This document shows positions 53,696 through 62,089 of a stretch of DNA of 64,000 nucleotides, one piece after another. Under the pieces are notes generated by a model, which saw only the letters and a program-made list of their open reading frames with translations, did not search any database and was not told the DNA's origin. The position numbers and the translations under genes are program-made. The DNA is from JALORV01 sp035498175 (GTDB taxonomy: Bacteria; Pseudomonadota; Gammaproteobacteria; Burkholderiales; Burkholderiaceae_F): positions 9,127 to 73,126 of the forward strand of contig DATKAJ010000031.1 in assembly GCA_035498175.1 (NCBI GenBank), written 5' to 3'. Numbering within the stretch: the stretch's first letter is position 1; each line of letters begins with the position of its first letter.

Positions 53696-54027
53696 ACGAC
53701 ACCATCCTTAGCGAACTGGCGGCGGTGATCGAGTCGCGCCGCGGCGGCGATCCCGAACGCTCGTACGTCGCGCGCCTGCTGGCCCAGGGCGGGGACGCGA
53801 TCCTGAAGAAGATCGGTGAGGAAGCGACCGAGACCGTGATGGCGGCCAAGGACGGCTCGCCCGAGCGCATCATCGCCGAGACTGCGGATCTCTGGTTTCA
53901 TTGCCTGATCATGCTGGCCCACTTCCGGCTGGAGCCCGCACTGGTGCTGCAGGAACTGGCGCGGCGCGCTGGCACATCGGGAATCGAAGAGAAGGCGGCG
54001 CGCAAGGCGCGCGAGCGGGGGAGTTGA
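53692..54027 (+). CDS. hisE: Phosphoribosyl-ATP pyrophosphohydrolase
   Basis: HisE hydrolyses PR-ATP to PR-AMP, a MazG-like all-alpha enzyme. The product is 111 residues from the ATG at 53692. The signature is KKIGEEATETVMAAKD followed by IIAETADLWFHCLIML. It closes the his operon. hinT follows after 52 bp. Confidence 0.95.
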   Translation: MNDTILSELAAVIESRRGGDPERSYVARLLAQGGDAILKKIGEEATETVMAAKDGSPERIIAETADLWFHCLIMLAHFRLEPALVLQELARRAGTSGIEEKAARKARERGS

Positions 54028-54079
54028 TCCATCCCGGGAGGGAACGCGGTTCCCCGAAACACGTCCAAGGACAGGGTTG

Positions 54080-54421
54080 ATGAGCGAAAAGTGCCTCTTC
54101 TGCCGCATTGCGCGCGGCGAACTGCCGAGCCGCAAGGCCTACGAGGACGAGGAAGTCCTCGCTTTTCACGATATCCATCCGGCGGCGCCGGTGCATCTTC
54201 TGGTGATACCGAAGCTGCACTTGGACTCGCTGGTCGACGCCCGCCCGGAGCACGAGGCTCTCTTGGGTAAACTGATGTCCCTTGCGCCGCGGCTCGCAAA
54301 GGAACAAGGCTGCGACAACGGCTTTCGCGTCGTGATCAACAACGGCCCCGACGGCGGGCAAGAGGTCTATCACTTGCACATGCACATCCTGGGCGGCCCG
54401 CGCCCGTGGAAGCGTCTGTAG
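54080..54421 (+). CDS. hinT: HIT-family nucleotide hydrolase HinT
   Basis: HinT-type proteins hydrolyse purine nucleoside phosphoramidates. The product is 113 residues from the ATG at 54080. The HxHxH triad motif is H98, H100, H102 in VYHLHMHILGG. C5 and C8 (CLFCRIARGELPS) belong to the N-terminal zinc-binding subgroup. It lies between hisE and tatA, a common betaproteobacterial order. Confidence 0.93.
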   Translation: MSEKCLFCRIARGELPSRKAYEDEEVLAFHDIHPAAPVHLLVIPKLHLDSLVDARPEHEALLGKLMSLAPRLAKEQGCDNGFRVVINNGPDGGQEVYHLHMHILGGPRPWKRL

Positions 54422-54430
54422 GAGTTCGCG

Positions 54431-54652
54431 ATGGGATCGTTTTCGATCTGGCACTGGTTGATCGTTCTGCTCGTCATCATCCTGGTCTTCGGCACCAGCA
54501 AGCTGAGGAACGTCGGCAAGGACCTCGGCGGTGCGATCAAGGGGTTCAAGGAAGGCATGAAGGAAGGCGCCGAGGAGGCGTCGCAAAAGGTCGAGGACGC
54601 CAAGCAGGTGACCGGCCACACGATCGACGTCCAGGCCAAAGAGAAGTCCTGA
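54431..54652 (+). CDS. tatA: Sec-independent translocase subunit TatA
   Basis: TatA oligomerises to form the pore step of Tat export of folded proteins. The product is 73 residues. It has one N-terminal membrane helix (about 7-21), the hinge FGTSKLRNVGKDLG and an amphipathic helix, then a charged tail. TAGGAG precedes the ATG. A strong hairpin lies between tatA and tatB. Confidence 0.94.
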   Translation: MGSFSIWHWLIVLLVIILVFGTSKLRNVGKDLGGAIKGFKEGMKEGAEEASQKVEDAKQVTGHTIDVQAKEKS

Positions 54653-54667
54653 TCGCCGCACCTGGCC

Positions 54668-54695
54668 GTGCGCCCGTCCCGTCCGGGACGCGCAC
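54668..54695 (+). promoter_or_regulatory. Hairpin between tatA and tatB
   Basis: GTGCGC (54668-54673) pairs with GCGCAC (54690-54695) and GTCCC (54676-54680) with GGGAC (54685-54689), with two bulged C bases and a GTCC loop. No T run follows. It could stabilise the tatA segment of the mRNA and help keep TatA above TatB and TatC. Confidence 0.35.
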
Positions 54696-54726
54696 CGATA
54701 TTGTTCTTCGGACCTGACCGCCGCGG

Positions 54727-55245
54727 ATGTTCGATTTCAGTTTTGGCGAGCTGGCGGTGATCGGCGCCGTCGCACTGGTGGTGCTCGGCCCGGAGCGCCT
54801 GCCGAAGGTTGCCCGCACGGTTGGCGAATGGGCCGGCAAGGCGCAGCGCTACGTCAGCCAGGTCAAGGCCGACATCAACCGCGAAATGGAGGTCGCGGAA
54901 CTCAAGAAGCTGCAGGAGCAGGCACGCGGCATCGCGCGCGAATTCGAGACTGCGGTGCAGAGCGAAGTGAAGGGCATCGAATCGAGCGTGGGCTCGGCGG
55001 TGGATCCCACGAAGTCGGGCTATGCGAAGCCAGGCGATGAATCCTCGTCCGATTACTGGGGCGGACACGACGGTTGGACGCAGACGCGGTTTCCGCGGCG
55101 CTACAAGCCGGGCCCGAGCATCGACGAACTCTCCGAGGAAATCGCGCGGCTCAAGCGGCAGCTGGCCGTGCCCGAGACCGCGGGCAGCCGGCGCCGCAAG
55201 TACGCGCCGCGCGCCCGCGTCAATCGCCCGCGCATCCGTCGCTGA
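54727..55245 (+). CDS. tatB: Sec-independent translocase subunit TatB
   Basis: TatB with TatC forms the receptor for twin-arginine signal peptides. The product is 172 residues. The start MFDFSFGELAVIGAVALVVLGPERLPKVARTVG is typical: one membrane helix, then a GPERLP hinge, then a long amphipathic helix (about 30-75). The C-terminal ~100 residues are variable and probably disordered. tatC follows after 9 bp. Confidence 0.94.
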   Translation: MFDFSFGELAVIGAVALVVLGPERLPKVARTVGEWAGKAQRYVSQVKADINREMEVAELKKLQEQARGIAREFETAVQSEVKGIESSVGSAVDPTKSGYAKPGDESSSDYWGGHDGWTQTRFPRRYKPGPSIDELSEEIARLKRQLAVPETAGSRRRKYAPRARVNRPRIRR

Positions 55246-55254
55246 CGCCCCCCG

Positions 55255-56025
55255 ATGACGACCGACAATTCCGATCCGGCGCCGGAGCAGAGCTTCCTCT
55301 CGCACCTCATCGAGCTACGGCAGCGTCTGGTTCGGGCCGCGGTGGCTGTCATCATCGTCTTCCTGGCGCTGACGCCGTTCATGAAGCAGATCTTCGACGT
55401 GCTGTCGCAGCCGATGATGGCGGCGCTGCCCGCCGGGTCCAAGCTGCTCGCGACCGGCGTCGTCACGCCGTTCATGGTGCCGCTCAAGGTGACGCTGTTC
55501 GCGGCGCTGCTGATCGCGCTGCCGTACGTGCTGTGGCAGGCGTGGGCCTTCGTTGCCCCCGGGCTCTACAAGCACGAGAAGCGTCTCGCCGCGCCATTGA
55601 TTGCGTCGAGCGTCGTCATGTTCTTTCTCGGCATGGCCTACTGCTATTTCGTCGTGTTCGGTCTGGTCTTCAAGGCCATCACCGGCTTCGCGCCGGCGTC
55701 GGTTGCGGTCTCGCCCGATATCGAGGCCTATTTCAGCTTCGTCCTCGGCATGTTCCTCGCGTTCGGTCTGGCGTTCGAGGTTCCAATCGTCGTGGTGCTG
55801 CTTGCGCGCTTCGGCATCGCCGATGTGCAGAAGATGAAGCAGGCGCGGCCGTACGTGATCGTCGGCGCATTCATCGTAGCCGCCGTGTTCACGCCGCCGG
55901 ACGTGCTGTCGCAACTGCTGCTCGCGGTCCCGCTGTGCCTCCTGTACGAAATCGGCGTCTTCGTCGCGCGTTTCGTGGCCAAGCCCGCGGAATCGGAAGA
56001 GGCCGCACCGCAGCAGGCGCCCTGA
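55255..56025 (+). CDS. tatC: Sec-independent translocase subunit TatC
   Basis: TatC is the core twin-arginine receptor with six membrane helices. The product is 256 residues. The family start SFLSHLIELRQRLVRAAV is present, with a conserved Glu region FMVPLKVTLFAALLIALPYVLWQAWAFVAPGLYKHEK and FGLAFEVPIVVVLLARFGI. Its stop overlaps the next ATG by one base. A visible Tat client in this window is MsrP; Rieske proteins such as PetA are often another. Confidence 0.96.
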   Translation: MTTDNSDPAPEQSFLSHLIELRQRLVRAAVAVIIVFLALTPFMKQIFDVLSQPMMAALPAGSKLLATGVVTPFMVPLKVTLFAALLIALPYVLWQAWAFVAPGLYKHEKRLAAPLIASSVVMFFLGMAYCYFVVFGLVFKAITGFAPASVAVSPDIEAYFSFVLGMFLAFGLAFEVPIVVVLLARFGIADVQKMKQARPYVIVGAFIVAAVFTPPDVLSQLLLAVPLCLLYEIGVFVARFVAKPAESEEAAPQQAP

Positions 56026-56726
56026 TGCGTGCGGCGCATTCGATGATCCGCGCCGCGCTCTTTCGACTGTTGCTGCTGGCGGGCATTGCGCTGCTTGCGG
56101 CCGGCGCGCAGGCCGCGCGCATGCAGGTCGTGCCGGACGGAGACGCCGAACTCGCGGAGGGGTACGCGGCCTATCAGGCGGGCGACAGGGCACGCGCGCT
56201 GCAGCTGTTCCGCAAAGGTGCGGAGCGCAATCACCGCGTCGCGCAGTTCAACCTCGCGGTGATGCTTCTGGGAGGCGAAGGGGGGGGTTCGCCGGATCCG
56301 GCGGGCGGCCTGCAATGGCTGCGTCGTTCGGCCGACGGAGGTTTCGCGCGCGCGCAGTACGCACTGGGCCTGCTGTATGAACGCGGCGAGCTCGTACAGC
56401 GTTCTCTGCCGGACGCTACCGCCTGGTTTCGCAAGGCGGCCGAGCAGGGATACCGCGACGCTCAGGTGAGCCTGGCGACGCAGTACTTTCTGGGACGTGG
56501 TGCGCCGCTGGACTACGCGGAGGCGGCACGCTGGTATGAGCGCGCCGCCGAGCAGGGTGACGAGGGCGCCGCCTACATCATCGCCAGCCAGTATGAGACT
56601 GGCAACGGCGTCCAGGCGGATACGATGCGCGCCTTCTACTGGTACAGCATCGCTGCGGCGGGTGGCGATCTCGTTGCGGCAATGAAGGCGCGCGAGATGC
56701 GCGAGCGTCTCAATCGGACGCGCTGA
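56025..56726 (+). CDS. Secreted Sel1-repeat (TPR-like) protein
   Basis: The product is 233 residues starting one base inside the tatC stop (TGATG). A signal peptide covers about residues 1-28. About five Sel1-like repeats of 36 residues follow, with typical A...G....A..W...AAEQG units, for example AQYALGLLYERGE, AAEQGYRDAQVSLATQYFLGRG and AAEQGDEGAAYIIASQYETGNG. Such proteins are periplasmic scaffolds; no specific partner can be named. It is convergent with the DegS-like protease. Confidence 0.85.
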   Translation: MRAAHSMIRAALFRLLLLAGIALLAAGAQAARMQVVPDGDAELAEGYAAYQAGDRARALQLFRKGAERNHRVAQFNLAVMLLGGEGGGSPDPAGGLQWLRRSADGGFARAQYALGLLYERGELVQRSLPDATAWFRKAAEQGYRDAQVSLATQYFLGRGAPLDYAEAARWYERAAEQGDEGAAYIIASQYETGNGVQADTMRAFYWYSIAAAGGDLVAAMKAREMRERLNRTR

Positions 56727-56741
56727 CCGCGGCACCGACCA

Positions 56742-57899
56742 TTACTGCGGCCGCCGCGGAGTGGGGCGCTCTCCGACCGTCACCGGCACCTCGACTTCCC
56801 GGCCGGAACGCTGGATGCGCACGCTCGCGTTCGAGCCGGGCGGCAGCTGCGCAATCTGGTTCAGCATGCTGCGGCTGCTGCTCACCTTCTGCCCGTTGAT
56901 CGCCAGGATCACGTCTCCGGGCTCGAGGCCCGCGCGCCCGGCAGGGCTCGCGCGCTGCACTCCCTTCAGCACGACACCCTCGCTGCGCGTCAGCTTCAGG
57001 AGCTCGGCCGCTTCCGGCGTAATGTCTTCGGGCTCCACGCCGAAGTAGCCGCGCATCACGCGGCCGCTGCGGATCAGGTCGTTCATCACCTGCCGCACCA
57101 GCGAGGCGGGGATGGCGAAACCGATCCCGATCGAGCCGCCGCTGCGGGAGAAGATCGCGCTGTTGATCCCGACCAGGTGCCCGCCGGCATCGACAAGCGC
57201 GCCGCCCGAGTTGCCCTGGTTGATCGCCGCGTCGGTCTGGATGAAGTTCTCGAACATGTTGATGCCGAGGTTCGAGCGTCCGAGCGCGGAAACGATGCCC
57301 ATCGTCACCGTCTGCCCGACATCGAAGGGGTTGCCGATTGCCAGCACGATGTCGCCCACCTTGAGCGCGTCGTCCCGGCCGAACGTGATCACCGGCAGGC
57401 CGGAGGCCTCAACCTTCAGGACCGCGAGGTCGCTCTCCGGGTCGGCCCCGACGAGCCGCGCGTCGTACTGGCGGCCGTCGGCCAGCGCCACGGCGATTTC
57501 ATCCGCGGCCTGCACCACGTGGTTGTTCGTCAGGATGTAGCCGTCGGCGCTGGCGATCACGCCCGATCCCAGACTCGCGACCCGGTCGGGTCCGCCGCGG
57601 GAATCGCCGAAGAAATATTGATACAGCGGATCGGCCGAGCCGCGCCGCTGCACTTCGCGCGTGGTGTAGACATTGACGACCGCGGGAGCGGCGACGGCGA
57701 CGGCGTCCGCATAGCTGCGCGGCGCCGGGGTACGCGGTGCCTCCGGACTGGCTGGCGCCTGCTTCACCATGGGCAAGGGGGTCGGCGCGGCCTGGCGGCC
57801 GCGCGCCAGCCACTCCGGCCGCAGCGTGGAGACGACGAAGAGAAGGGCGAGGCCGACCGTCGTTGCTTGCGCGAAGATCAGCCAAACACGGCGCAGCAT
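56742..57899 (-). CDS. Membrane-anchored trypsin-like protease with one PDZ domain (DegS/AlgW-like)
   Basis: The product is 385 residues. One N-terminal anchor (about 8-25) is followed by a Pro/Ala linker, a trypsin-like domain and one PDZ domain (about 285-375). The catalytic triad is H127 (TNNHVV), D157 (ESDLAVL) and S231 (INQGNSGG). One PDZ domain and an uncleaved anchor match DegS/AlgW, which start the envelope-stress cascade by cutting an anti-sigma factor. DegP/DegQ carry two PDZ domains. No rse genes are nearby. Confidence 0.9.
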   Translation of the reverse strand: MLRRVWLIFAQATTVGLALLFVVSTLRPEWLARGRQAAPTPLPMVKQAPASPEAPRTPAPRSYADAVAVAAPAVVNVYTTREVQRRGSADPLYQYFFGDSRGGPDRVASLGSGVIASADGYILTNNHVVQAADEIAVALADGRQYDARLVGADPESDLAVLKVEASGLPVITFGRDDALKVGDIVLAIGNPFDVGQTVTMGIVSALGRSNLGINMFENFIQTDAAINQGNSGGALVDAGGHLVGINSAIFSRSGGSIGIGFAIPASLVRQVMNDLIRSGRVMRGYFGVEPEDITPEAAELLKLTRSEGVVLKGVQRASPAGRAGLEPGDVILAINGQKVSSSRSMLNQIAQLPPGSNASVRIQRSGREVEVPVTVGERPTPRRPQ

Positions 57900-57967
57900 G
57901 GGGTGTGCTTCCGCGGCCCCCGCAGCAATGCGGGAGCCCGCCGGCGGTGCCGGAACGGGTCGCCCCG

Positions 57968-57973
57968 ATTATT
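57968..57973 (-). promoter_or_regulatory. Possible -10 box for the DegS-like gene
   Basis: AATAAT reads on the minus strand about 69 bp upstream of the start codon, embedded in GCAATAATCGGGGC, a pattern often seen at betaproteobacterial promoters. No clear -35 is present. Confidence 0.25.
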
Positions 57974-57996
57974 GCAGACGTAGGGCCGGGCGCCTG

Positions 57997-58416
57997 CTAA
58001 CGGCGCTTCAGCTCGTCGCGTATCTCACGCAGCAGCACGACGTCCTCGGGCGTAGCCGGCGCCACCGCGTCCAGGTTGGACTTGACGCGGTTGACGGCCT
58101 TCACCATCCAGAAGATCACGAAGGCCAGGATGACGAAGTTCAGCAGCACCGTAATGAAGTTGCCCCACGCGAAGACCACGCCGCTCTTCTGCGCCGCGTC
58201 GAGCGAGGCGCCCGCGGAAACGTTGCCTGACAGCACCAAGTACTTGTTCGAGAAATCGACCGCGCCGCCGAAGATGGCGTTGATCACCGGCATCACGACG
58301 TCCTTGACCAGCGAGTCGACGATCTTGCCGAACGCCGCACCGATGATGATGCCGACCGCCAGGTCGATCACATTGCCCTTGACCGCAAACTCGCGGAACT
58401 CCTTCAGCATTCCCAT
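57997..58416 (-). CDS. mscL: Large-conductance mechanosensitive channel
   Basis: MscL opens under membrane tension to release solutes in hypo-osmotic shock. The product is 139 residues from the ATG at 58416, preceded by GAAAGGTC. It has the N-terminal amphipathic helix MLKEFREFAVKGNVIDLAVGIIIGAAFGKIVDSL, two membrane helices and the C-terminal bundle ending LREIRDELKRR. It lies between the DegS-like gene and a 55-residue small gene on the same strand. Confidence 0.96.
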   Translation of the reverse strand: MGMLKEFREFAVKGNVIDLAVGIIIGAAFGKIVDSLVKDVVMPVINAIFGGAVDFSNKYLVLSGNVSAGASLDAAQKSGVVFAWGNFITVLLNFVILAFVIFWMVKAVNRVKSNLDAVAPATPEDVVLLREIRDELKRR

Positions 58417-58513
58417 CGTCGTGACCTTTCTGACACACAAGGAGAGAGCGCCCGACGCGCTGCCGCCAGTGCGCGGCCGAGCGGCGCACCGACCAAAATG
58501 GCGAATATGGATT

Positions 58514-58681
58514 CTAGTCGGCAGCGCGTGCCCCGAGCTTCAGCTTCTCGTCAGCTTCGTCGAAGCGCTCGGTCGCGCACTCATAGAGATCGAGCACGAA
58601 TTGCTTGCCGACCGCCGCCAGACCGTCCTGAGGCGCCTGGTGTGGTTCAGCGGTTGCGGGGGCGACCTCGGTGGATGTCAT
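58514..58681 (-). CDS. Small hypothetical protein, 55 residues
   Basis: The ATG at 58681 is preceded by AGAGGA at good spacing. The peptide has a short Pro/Ala-rich, low-complexity N-terminus and a likely amphipathic helix (about 20-50: KQFVLDLYECATERFDEADE), with no signal peptide. I do not recognise the family with confidence; a weak resemblance to phasin-like helices is not enough to name it. It is divergent from petA and 97 bp upstream of mscL. Confidence 0.5.
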   Translation of the reverse strand: MTSTEVAPATAEPHQAPQDGLAAVGKQFVLDLYECATERFDEADEKLKLGARAAD

Positions 58682-59037
58682 CTGATTTCCTCTTCGACCG
58701 TGGGCGATATCCCAACGCGCTGGCACTCTAGGGGCGCTGACTGAAGGCTCACTGATCGGGTGCTGACGCCAAGCTGAAGGCATGTCGGCCATTTCGTGGC
58801 TTTGCACCCGGGTCTTCCCCGGTGTCGCGCGTGCGGCAATGGGCGGGTGCCCGCTCCCGAGCGGCTGGCCGGGCCGAGCGGTTACGGTAGAATCGCGCGC
58901 TTTTAATTCGGCAATCAGACCGCCGGACGGCGCGGGTCGGCGATGCTTGCGCGGCACCGCGTTGCGCCGCGGGCGGAGAGTCGAAGTCCTGGCTGGCCGA
59001 CTGCCTCAGCTGCCTTCACTCAATCTCGGGGTAATTG
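58682..59037. other. Divergent intergenic region upstream of petA
   Basis: This 356 bp region lies between the divergent small minus-strand gene and petA. It holds a -10-like TAGAAT for the pet operon and a GC-rich leader. Frames that cross it on the minus strand join unrelated sequence to the small gene and are not convincing. No RNA gene is recognised. Confidence 0.5.
58865..58893 (+). promoter_or_regulatory. Probable petABC promoter
   Basis: CTGGCC (58865-58870) and TAGAAT (58888-58893) are separated by 17 bp and followed by CGCGCGC. The -10 is good, the -35 weak. The leader to the petA ATG would be about 140 nt. Confidence 0.4.
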
Positions 59038-59658
59038 ATGTCCACACCGACCTCCGTTCCCGCCGGCGACGCGTCCGCGGGTGTCGATCAGGAGCGGCGC
59101 AACACCATCGCGGTGGCTGCGGCCGTTGGTGGTGCAGGCGCTGTCGCGCTGGCTGTGCCTTTTGTGTCGTCGTTTGCGCCGTCCGAGCGTGCCAAGGCTG
59201 CCGGCGCTCCGGTCGAGTTCGACGTCGGCGGCATTGCGCCCGGCGAAATGAAGACCGTCGAATGGCGCGGCCTGCCGGTCTGGGTGCTGCGCCGGACGCC
59301 GGAGATGCTGCAGTCGATCAAGAAGGTCGACGGGGAGGTCGCCGACCCGAAGTCGCTGCGGACGACCTACCCGACCCCCGAGTATGCGCAGAACGAGTAT
59401 CGCTCACGCAAGCCCGAGTATCTGGTCGCGGTCGGCATCTGCACGCACCTCGGCTGTTCGCCCCAGGGTCCGTTCGGCCCGAACCAGAATGCCCAGCTCG
59501 GCGACGGCCAGGGCTTCCTGTGCCCGTGCCACGGTTCAACGTTCGATCTGGCGGGGCGGGTGTTCAAGAACAAGCCCGCGCCCGACAACCTGCCGATTCC
59601 GCCGCACAAGTACCTGTCGGACACGCTGATCGTGATTGGCGACGATTCCAACGCCTGA
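59038..59658 (+). CDS. petA: Ubiquinol-cytochrome c reductase iron-sulfur (Rieske) subunit
   Basis: PetA carries the Rieske 2Fe-2S cluster of the bc1 complex. The product is 206 residues from the ATG at 59038. An N-terminal membrane anchor (about 22-45) follows an ERRNTI stretch resembling a Tat motif with only one of the two usual RR neighbours. Cluster ligands are C135 and H137 (CTHLGC) and C162 and H165 (CPCHGS); C140 and C164 form the disulfide. petB follows after 16 bp. Confidence 0.97.
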   Translation: MSTPTSVPAGDASAGVDQERRNTIAVAAAVGGAGAVALAVPFVSSFAPSERAKAAGAPVEFDVGGIAPGEMKTVEWRGLPVWVLRRTPEMLQSIKKVDGEVADPKSLRTTYPTPEYAQNEYRSRKPEYLVAVGICTHLGCSPQGPFGPNQNAQLGDGQGFLCPCHGSTFDLAGRVFKNKPAPDNLPIPPHKYLSDTLIVIGDDSNA

Positions 59659-59674
59659 CTGCCTGGGACGAGCG

Positions 59675-61057
59675 ATGGCTGAGTACAAGACGCCCTACAC
59701 GGGAATCGCCGGCTGGTTCGACCAGCGCATGCCGACGGCGATGGCGGAATACCGCAAGCACCTCTCGGAGTACTACGCACCGAAGAACTTCAACATCTGG
59801 TACATCTTCGGCGGGCTGGCGATCACCGTGCTGGCGATCCAGATCGTTACCGGCATCTTCCTGGTGATGAACTACAAGCCCGACGCGGCGCTCGCGTTCG
59901 CCTCGGTCGAGTACATCATGCGTGACGTGCCCGGAGGGTGGTTCATCCGCTACATGCACTCGACCGGCGCCTCGTTCTTCTTCATCGTCGTCTACTTGCA
60001 CATGTTCCGCGGGCTGATGTACGGCAGCTACCGCACGCCGCGCGAACTCGTCTGGATCTTCGGCTGCCTGATCTTCCTGTGCCTGATGGGCGAGGCGTTC
60101 TTCGGCTATCTGCTGCCGTGGGGCCAGATGAGCTACTGGGGCGCCCAGGTGATCGTGAACCTGTTCGGCGCCATTCCGCTGATCGGGCCGGACCTGTCGA
60201 TCTGGATCCGCGGCGACTACGTGATCGGCGATGCGACGCTGAACCGGTTCTTCTCGTTTCACGTGATCGCGATCCCGCTCGTGCTGATCGGGCTGATCGC
60301 TGCGCACGTCCTCGCGCTGCACGACGTCGGCTCGAACAACCCGGATGGAGTCGAGATCAAGAAGAAGCTCGACCCGAGCGGGCGTCCGCTCGACGGCATT
60401 CCGTTCCACCCGTACTACACGGTGCACGACATCTTCTGGCTGGCCATCTTCCTGATGGTCTTCTTCTTCGTCGTGTTCTTCGCACCGGAGATGGGCGGCT
60501 ACTTCCTCGAGTGGAACAACTTCATCCCGGCGGATCCGCTTCAGACCCCGCCGCATATCGCACCGGTCTGGTACTTCACACCGTTCTACTCGATCCTGCG
60601 GGCCACCACCGAGCAGTTCATGTACGTCCTTGCGCTCGGAACGATCGGGATGTCCGCGCTGCTGGTGCTGACGGTCCGCAACTCGCTCGTGCGCGGGGCC
60701 GTTGCCGTTGGCACGCTGGTGCTGCTGCTCGGCTACTTCACTCTCGATCCGAAATTCTGGGGCGTGGTGCTGATGGGCCTGTCCGTGCTGATCTTCATCC
60801 CGCTGCCGTGGCTCGACCAGTCGCCGGTGAAATCGATGCGATACCGGCCGGGCTGGCACTTCTGGCTGATGATCGTTTGGGTGGTGGCCTTTGTCGTGCT
60901 CGGCTACTTCGGCACTCAGCCGCCCTCGCCGGCGGGCCAGTACACGTCGATGCTCGGCACCGTCATCTACTTCGCATTCTTTGCGCTGATGCCGTGGTGG
61001 AGCCGCATGGGAACGTTCAAGCCCGTCCCCGACCGGGTCACCTTCCATCCGCACTGA
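59675..61057 (+). CDS. petB: Ubiquinol-cytochrome c reductase cytochrome b subunit
   Basis: PetB holds the two b haems and the quinone sites of the bc1 complex. The product is 460 residues from the ATG at 59675, with eight or nine membrane helices, so it is a fused long-form cytochrome b. Haem histidines are in RYMHSTGASFFFIVVYLHMFRG and FFSFHVIAIPLVLIGLIAAHVLALH. The PDW-type Qo motif is replaced by the nearby FAPEMGGYFLEW segment. Confidence 0.96.
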   Translation: MAEYKTPYTGIAGWFDQRMPTAMAEYRKHLSEYYAPKNFNIWYIFGGLAITVLAIQIVTGIFLVMNYKPDAALAFASVEYIMRDVPGGWFIRYMHSTGASFFFIVVYLHMFRGLMYGSYRTPRELVWIFGCLIFLCLMGEAFFGYLLPWGQMSYWGAQVIVNLFGAIPLIGPDLSIWIRGDYVIGDATLNRFFSFHVIAIPLVLIGLIAAHVLALHDVGSNNPDGVEIKKKLDPSGRPLDGIPFHPYYTVHDIFWLAIFLMVFFFVVFFAPEMGGYFLEWNNFIPADPLQTPPHIAPVWYFTPFYSILRATTEQFMYVLALGTIGMSALLVLTVRNSLVRGAVAVGTLVLLLGYFTLDPKFWGVVLMGLSVLIFIPLPWLDQSPVKSMRYRPGWHFWLMIVWVVAFVVLGYFGTQPPSPAGQYTSMLGTVIYFAFFALMPWWSRMGTFKPVPDRVTFHPH

Positions 61058-61070
61058 AAGGCCGGGCGAC

Positions 61071-61928
61071 ATGAAGAAACCCATCATTCGCCTCGGCGTG
61101 GCCTTCATGCTGGCCGTGGCCGCTGCGGGTGCCGCAGCCTCAGGCGCCGAGACGCCGATCGAGCGCTGGCCCTCGGACCGTGCGAAGAGCCTAGGTTCGC
61201 TGCAGAACGGCGCGCGGATCTTCGTCAACTACTGCATGGGCTGCCACAGCGCCAACCTGGTGCGGTGGAACCGCCTGCAGCAGATCGGGCTCAGCGACGC
61301 TCAGATCAAGGAGTTCCTGATCTTCGGCAACCAGAAGGTCGGCGACCCGATGCGCATCGCGATGACCCCGGCCGAGGCCAAGCGGTGGTTCGGCAAGACA
61401 CCGCCGGATCTCTCGGTGATCACGCGCGCGCGAACTTCATTCGAGTACCCGGGCACCGACTACATCTACACGCTGCTGCGCGGCTACTACCGCGACAACG
61501 GCACCGCGACCGGCTGGAACAACATCGCCTACCCGAGCATCGGCATGCCACATACGCTGTGGGAGCGACAGGGCGCGCGCGAGGCAACACTGGTGCAGAC
61601 GCATGGGCACAAGGACCCGAAGACCGGGCACGAGAGCTTCGTGCAGGTCACCAGCGTCTACGACGCCCAGGGCAATGTCACGCGGACCGAGACCGAACTG
61701 AAGGGCCCGGCGACCGAGGGGTTCAGCTACAGCTTCAAGCCGGCGGATGCCCAGCAGGCACGCCAGTTCGACTCGGATGTCGCCGACCTGGTCGCGTTCC
61801 TGTCGTTCATCACCGATCCGTCGTCGGCATCGCGCAGGAGCATTGGGGTCTGGGTACTGCTGTTCCTGGCGCTGTTTACGGTCATCGCCTGGCGCCTGAA
61901 CGCGATCTACTGGAAGGACATCAAATAG
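61071..61928 (+). CDS. petC: Ubiquinol-cytochrome c reductase cytochrome c1 subunit
   Basis: PetC is membrane-anchored cytochrome c1 and passes electrons to soluble cytochromes c. The product is 285 residues. A signal peptide ends near residue 25. The haem motif is C55, C58, H59 (YCMGCHS), and the methionine ligand is probably in the GDPMRIAM region. A C-terminal anchor (about 255-272) precedes YWKDIK. It is the last pet gene; a hairpin with a T run follows. Confidence 0.95.
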   Translation: MKKPIIRLGVAFMLAVAAAGAAASGAETPIERWPSDRAKSLGSLQNGARIFVNYCMGCHSANLVRWNRLQQIGLSDAQIKEFLIFGNQKVGDPMRIAMTPAEAKRWFGKTPPDLSVITRARTSFEYPGTDYIYTLLRGYYRDNGTATGWNNIAYPSIGMPHTLWERQGAREATLVQTHGHKDPKTGHESFVQVTSVYDAQGNVTRTETELKGPATEGFSYSFKPADAQQARQFDSDVADLVAFLSFITDPSSASRRSIGVWVLLFLALFTVIAWRLNAIYWKDIK

Positions 61929-61932
61929 CGGC

Positions 61933-61978
61933 GCGTGGCGTGTACGCGACCGCTTCGGGACGCACGTGCACGCCACGC
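61933..61978 (+). other. Inverted repeat after petC
   Basis: GCGTGGCGTG (61933-61942) pairs with CACGCCACGC (61969-61978), a perfect 10 bp stem with a 26 nt loop just after the petC stop. No T run follows. It may be an mRNA 3'-end stabiliser. Confidence 0.45.
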
Positions 61979-62027
61979 GACTGATCAGACCTGCGGGCTT
62001 GGGGCGGCCCGGCGCCCGCAGGCAAGG

Positions 62028-62050
62028 GCGGCGCAACGCGCCGCGGTTTT
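62028..62050 (+). terminator. Probable terminator of petABC
   Basis: GCGGCGC (62028-62034) pairs with GCGCCGC (62038-62044) around AAC, followed by GG and TTTT (62047-62050). The short T run makes it a moderate intrinsic terminator, 40 bp before sspA. Confidence 0.5.
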
Positions 62051-62089
62051 GAGCGCGCGGCTCGCCACGCGCAAACAGGAAAGCAGAAC

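Noticed and set aside
58514..58681. Phasin annotation for the small protein near mscL
   Set aside because: Only a short amphipathic helix is shared in character; length and motifs are not enough.
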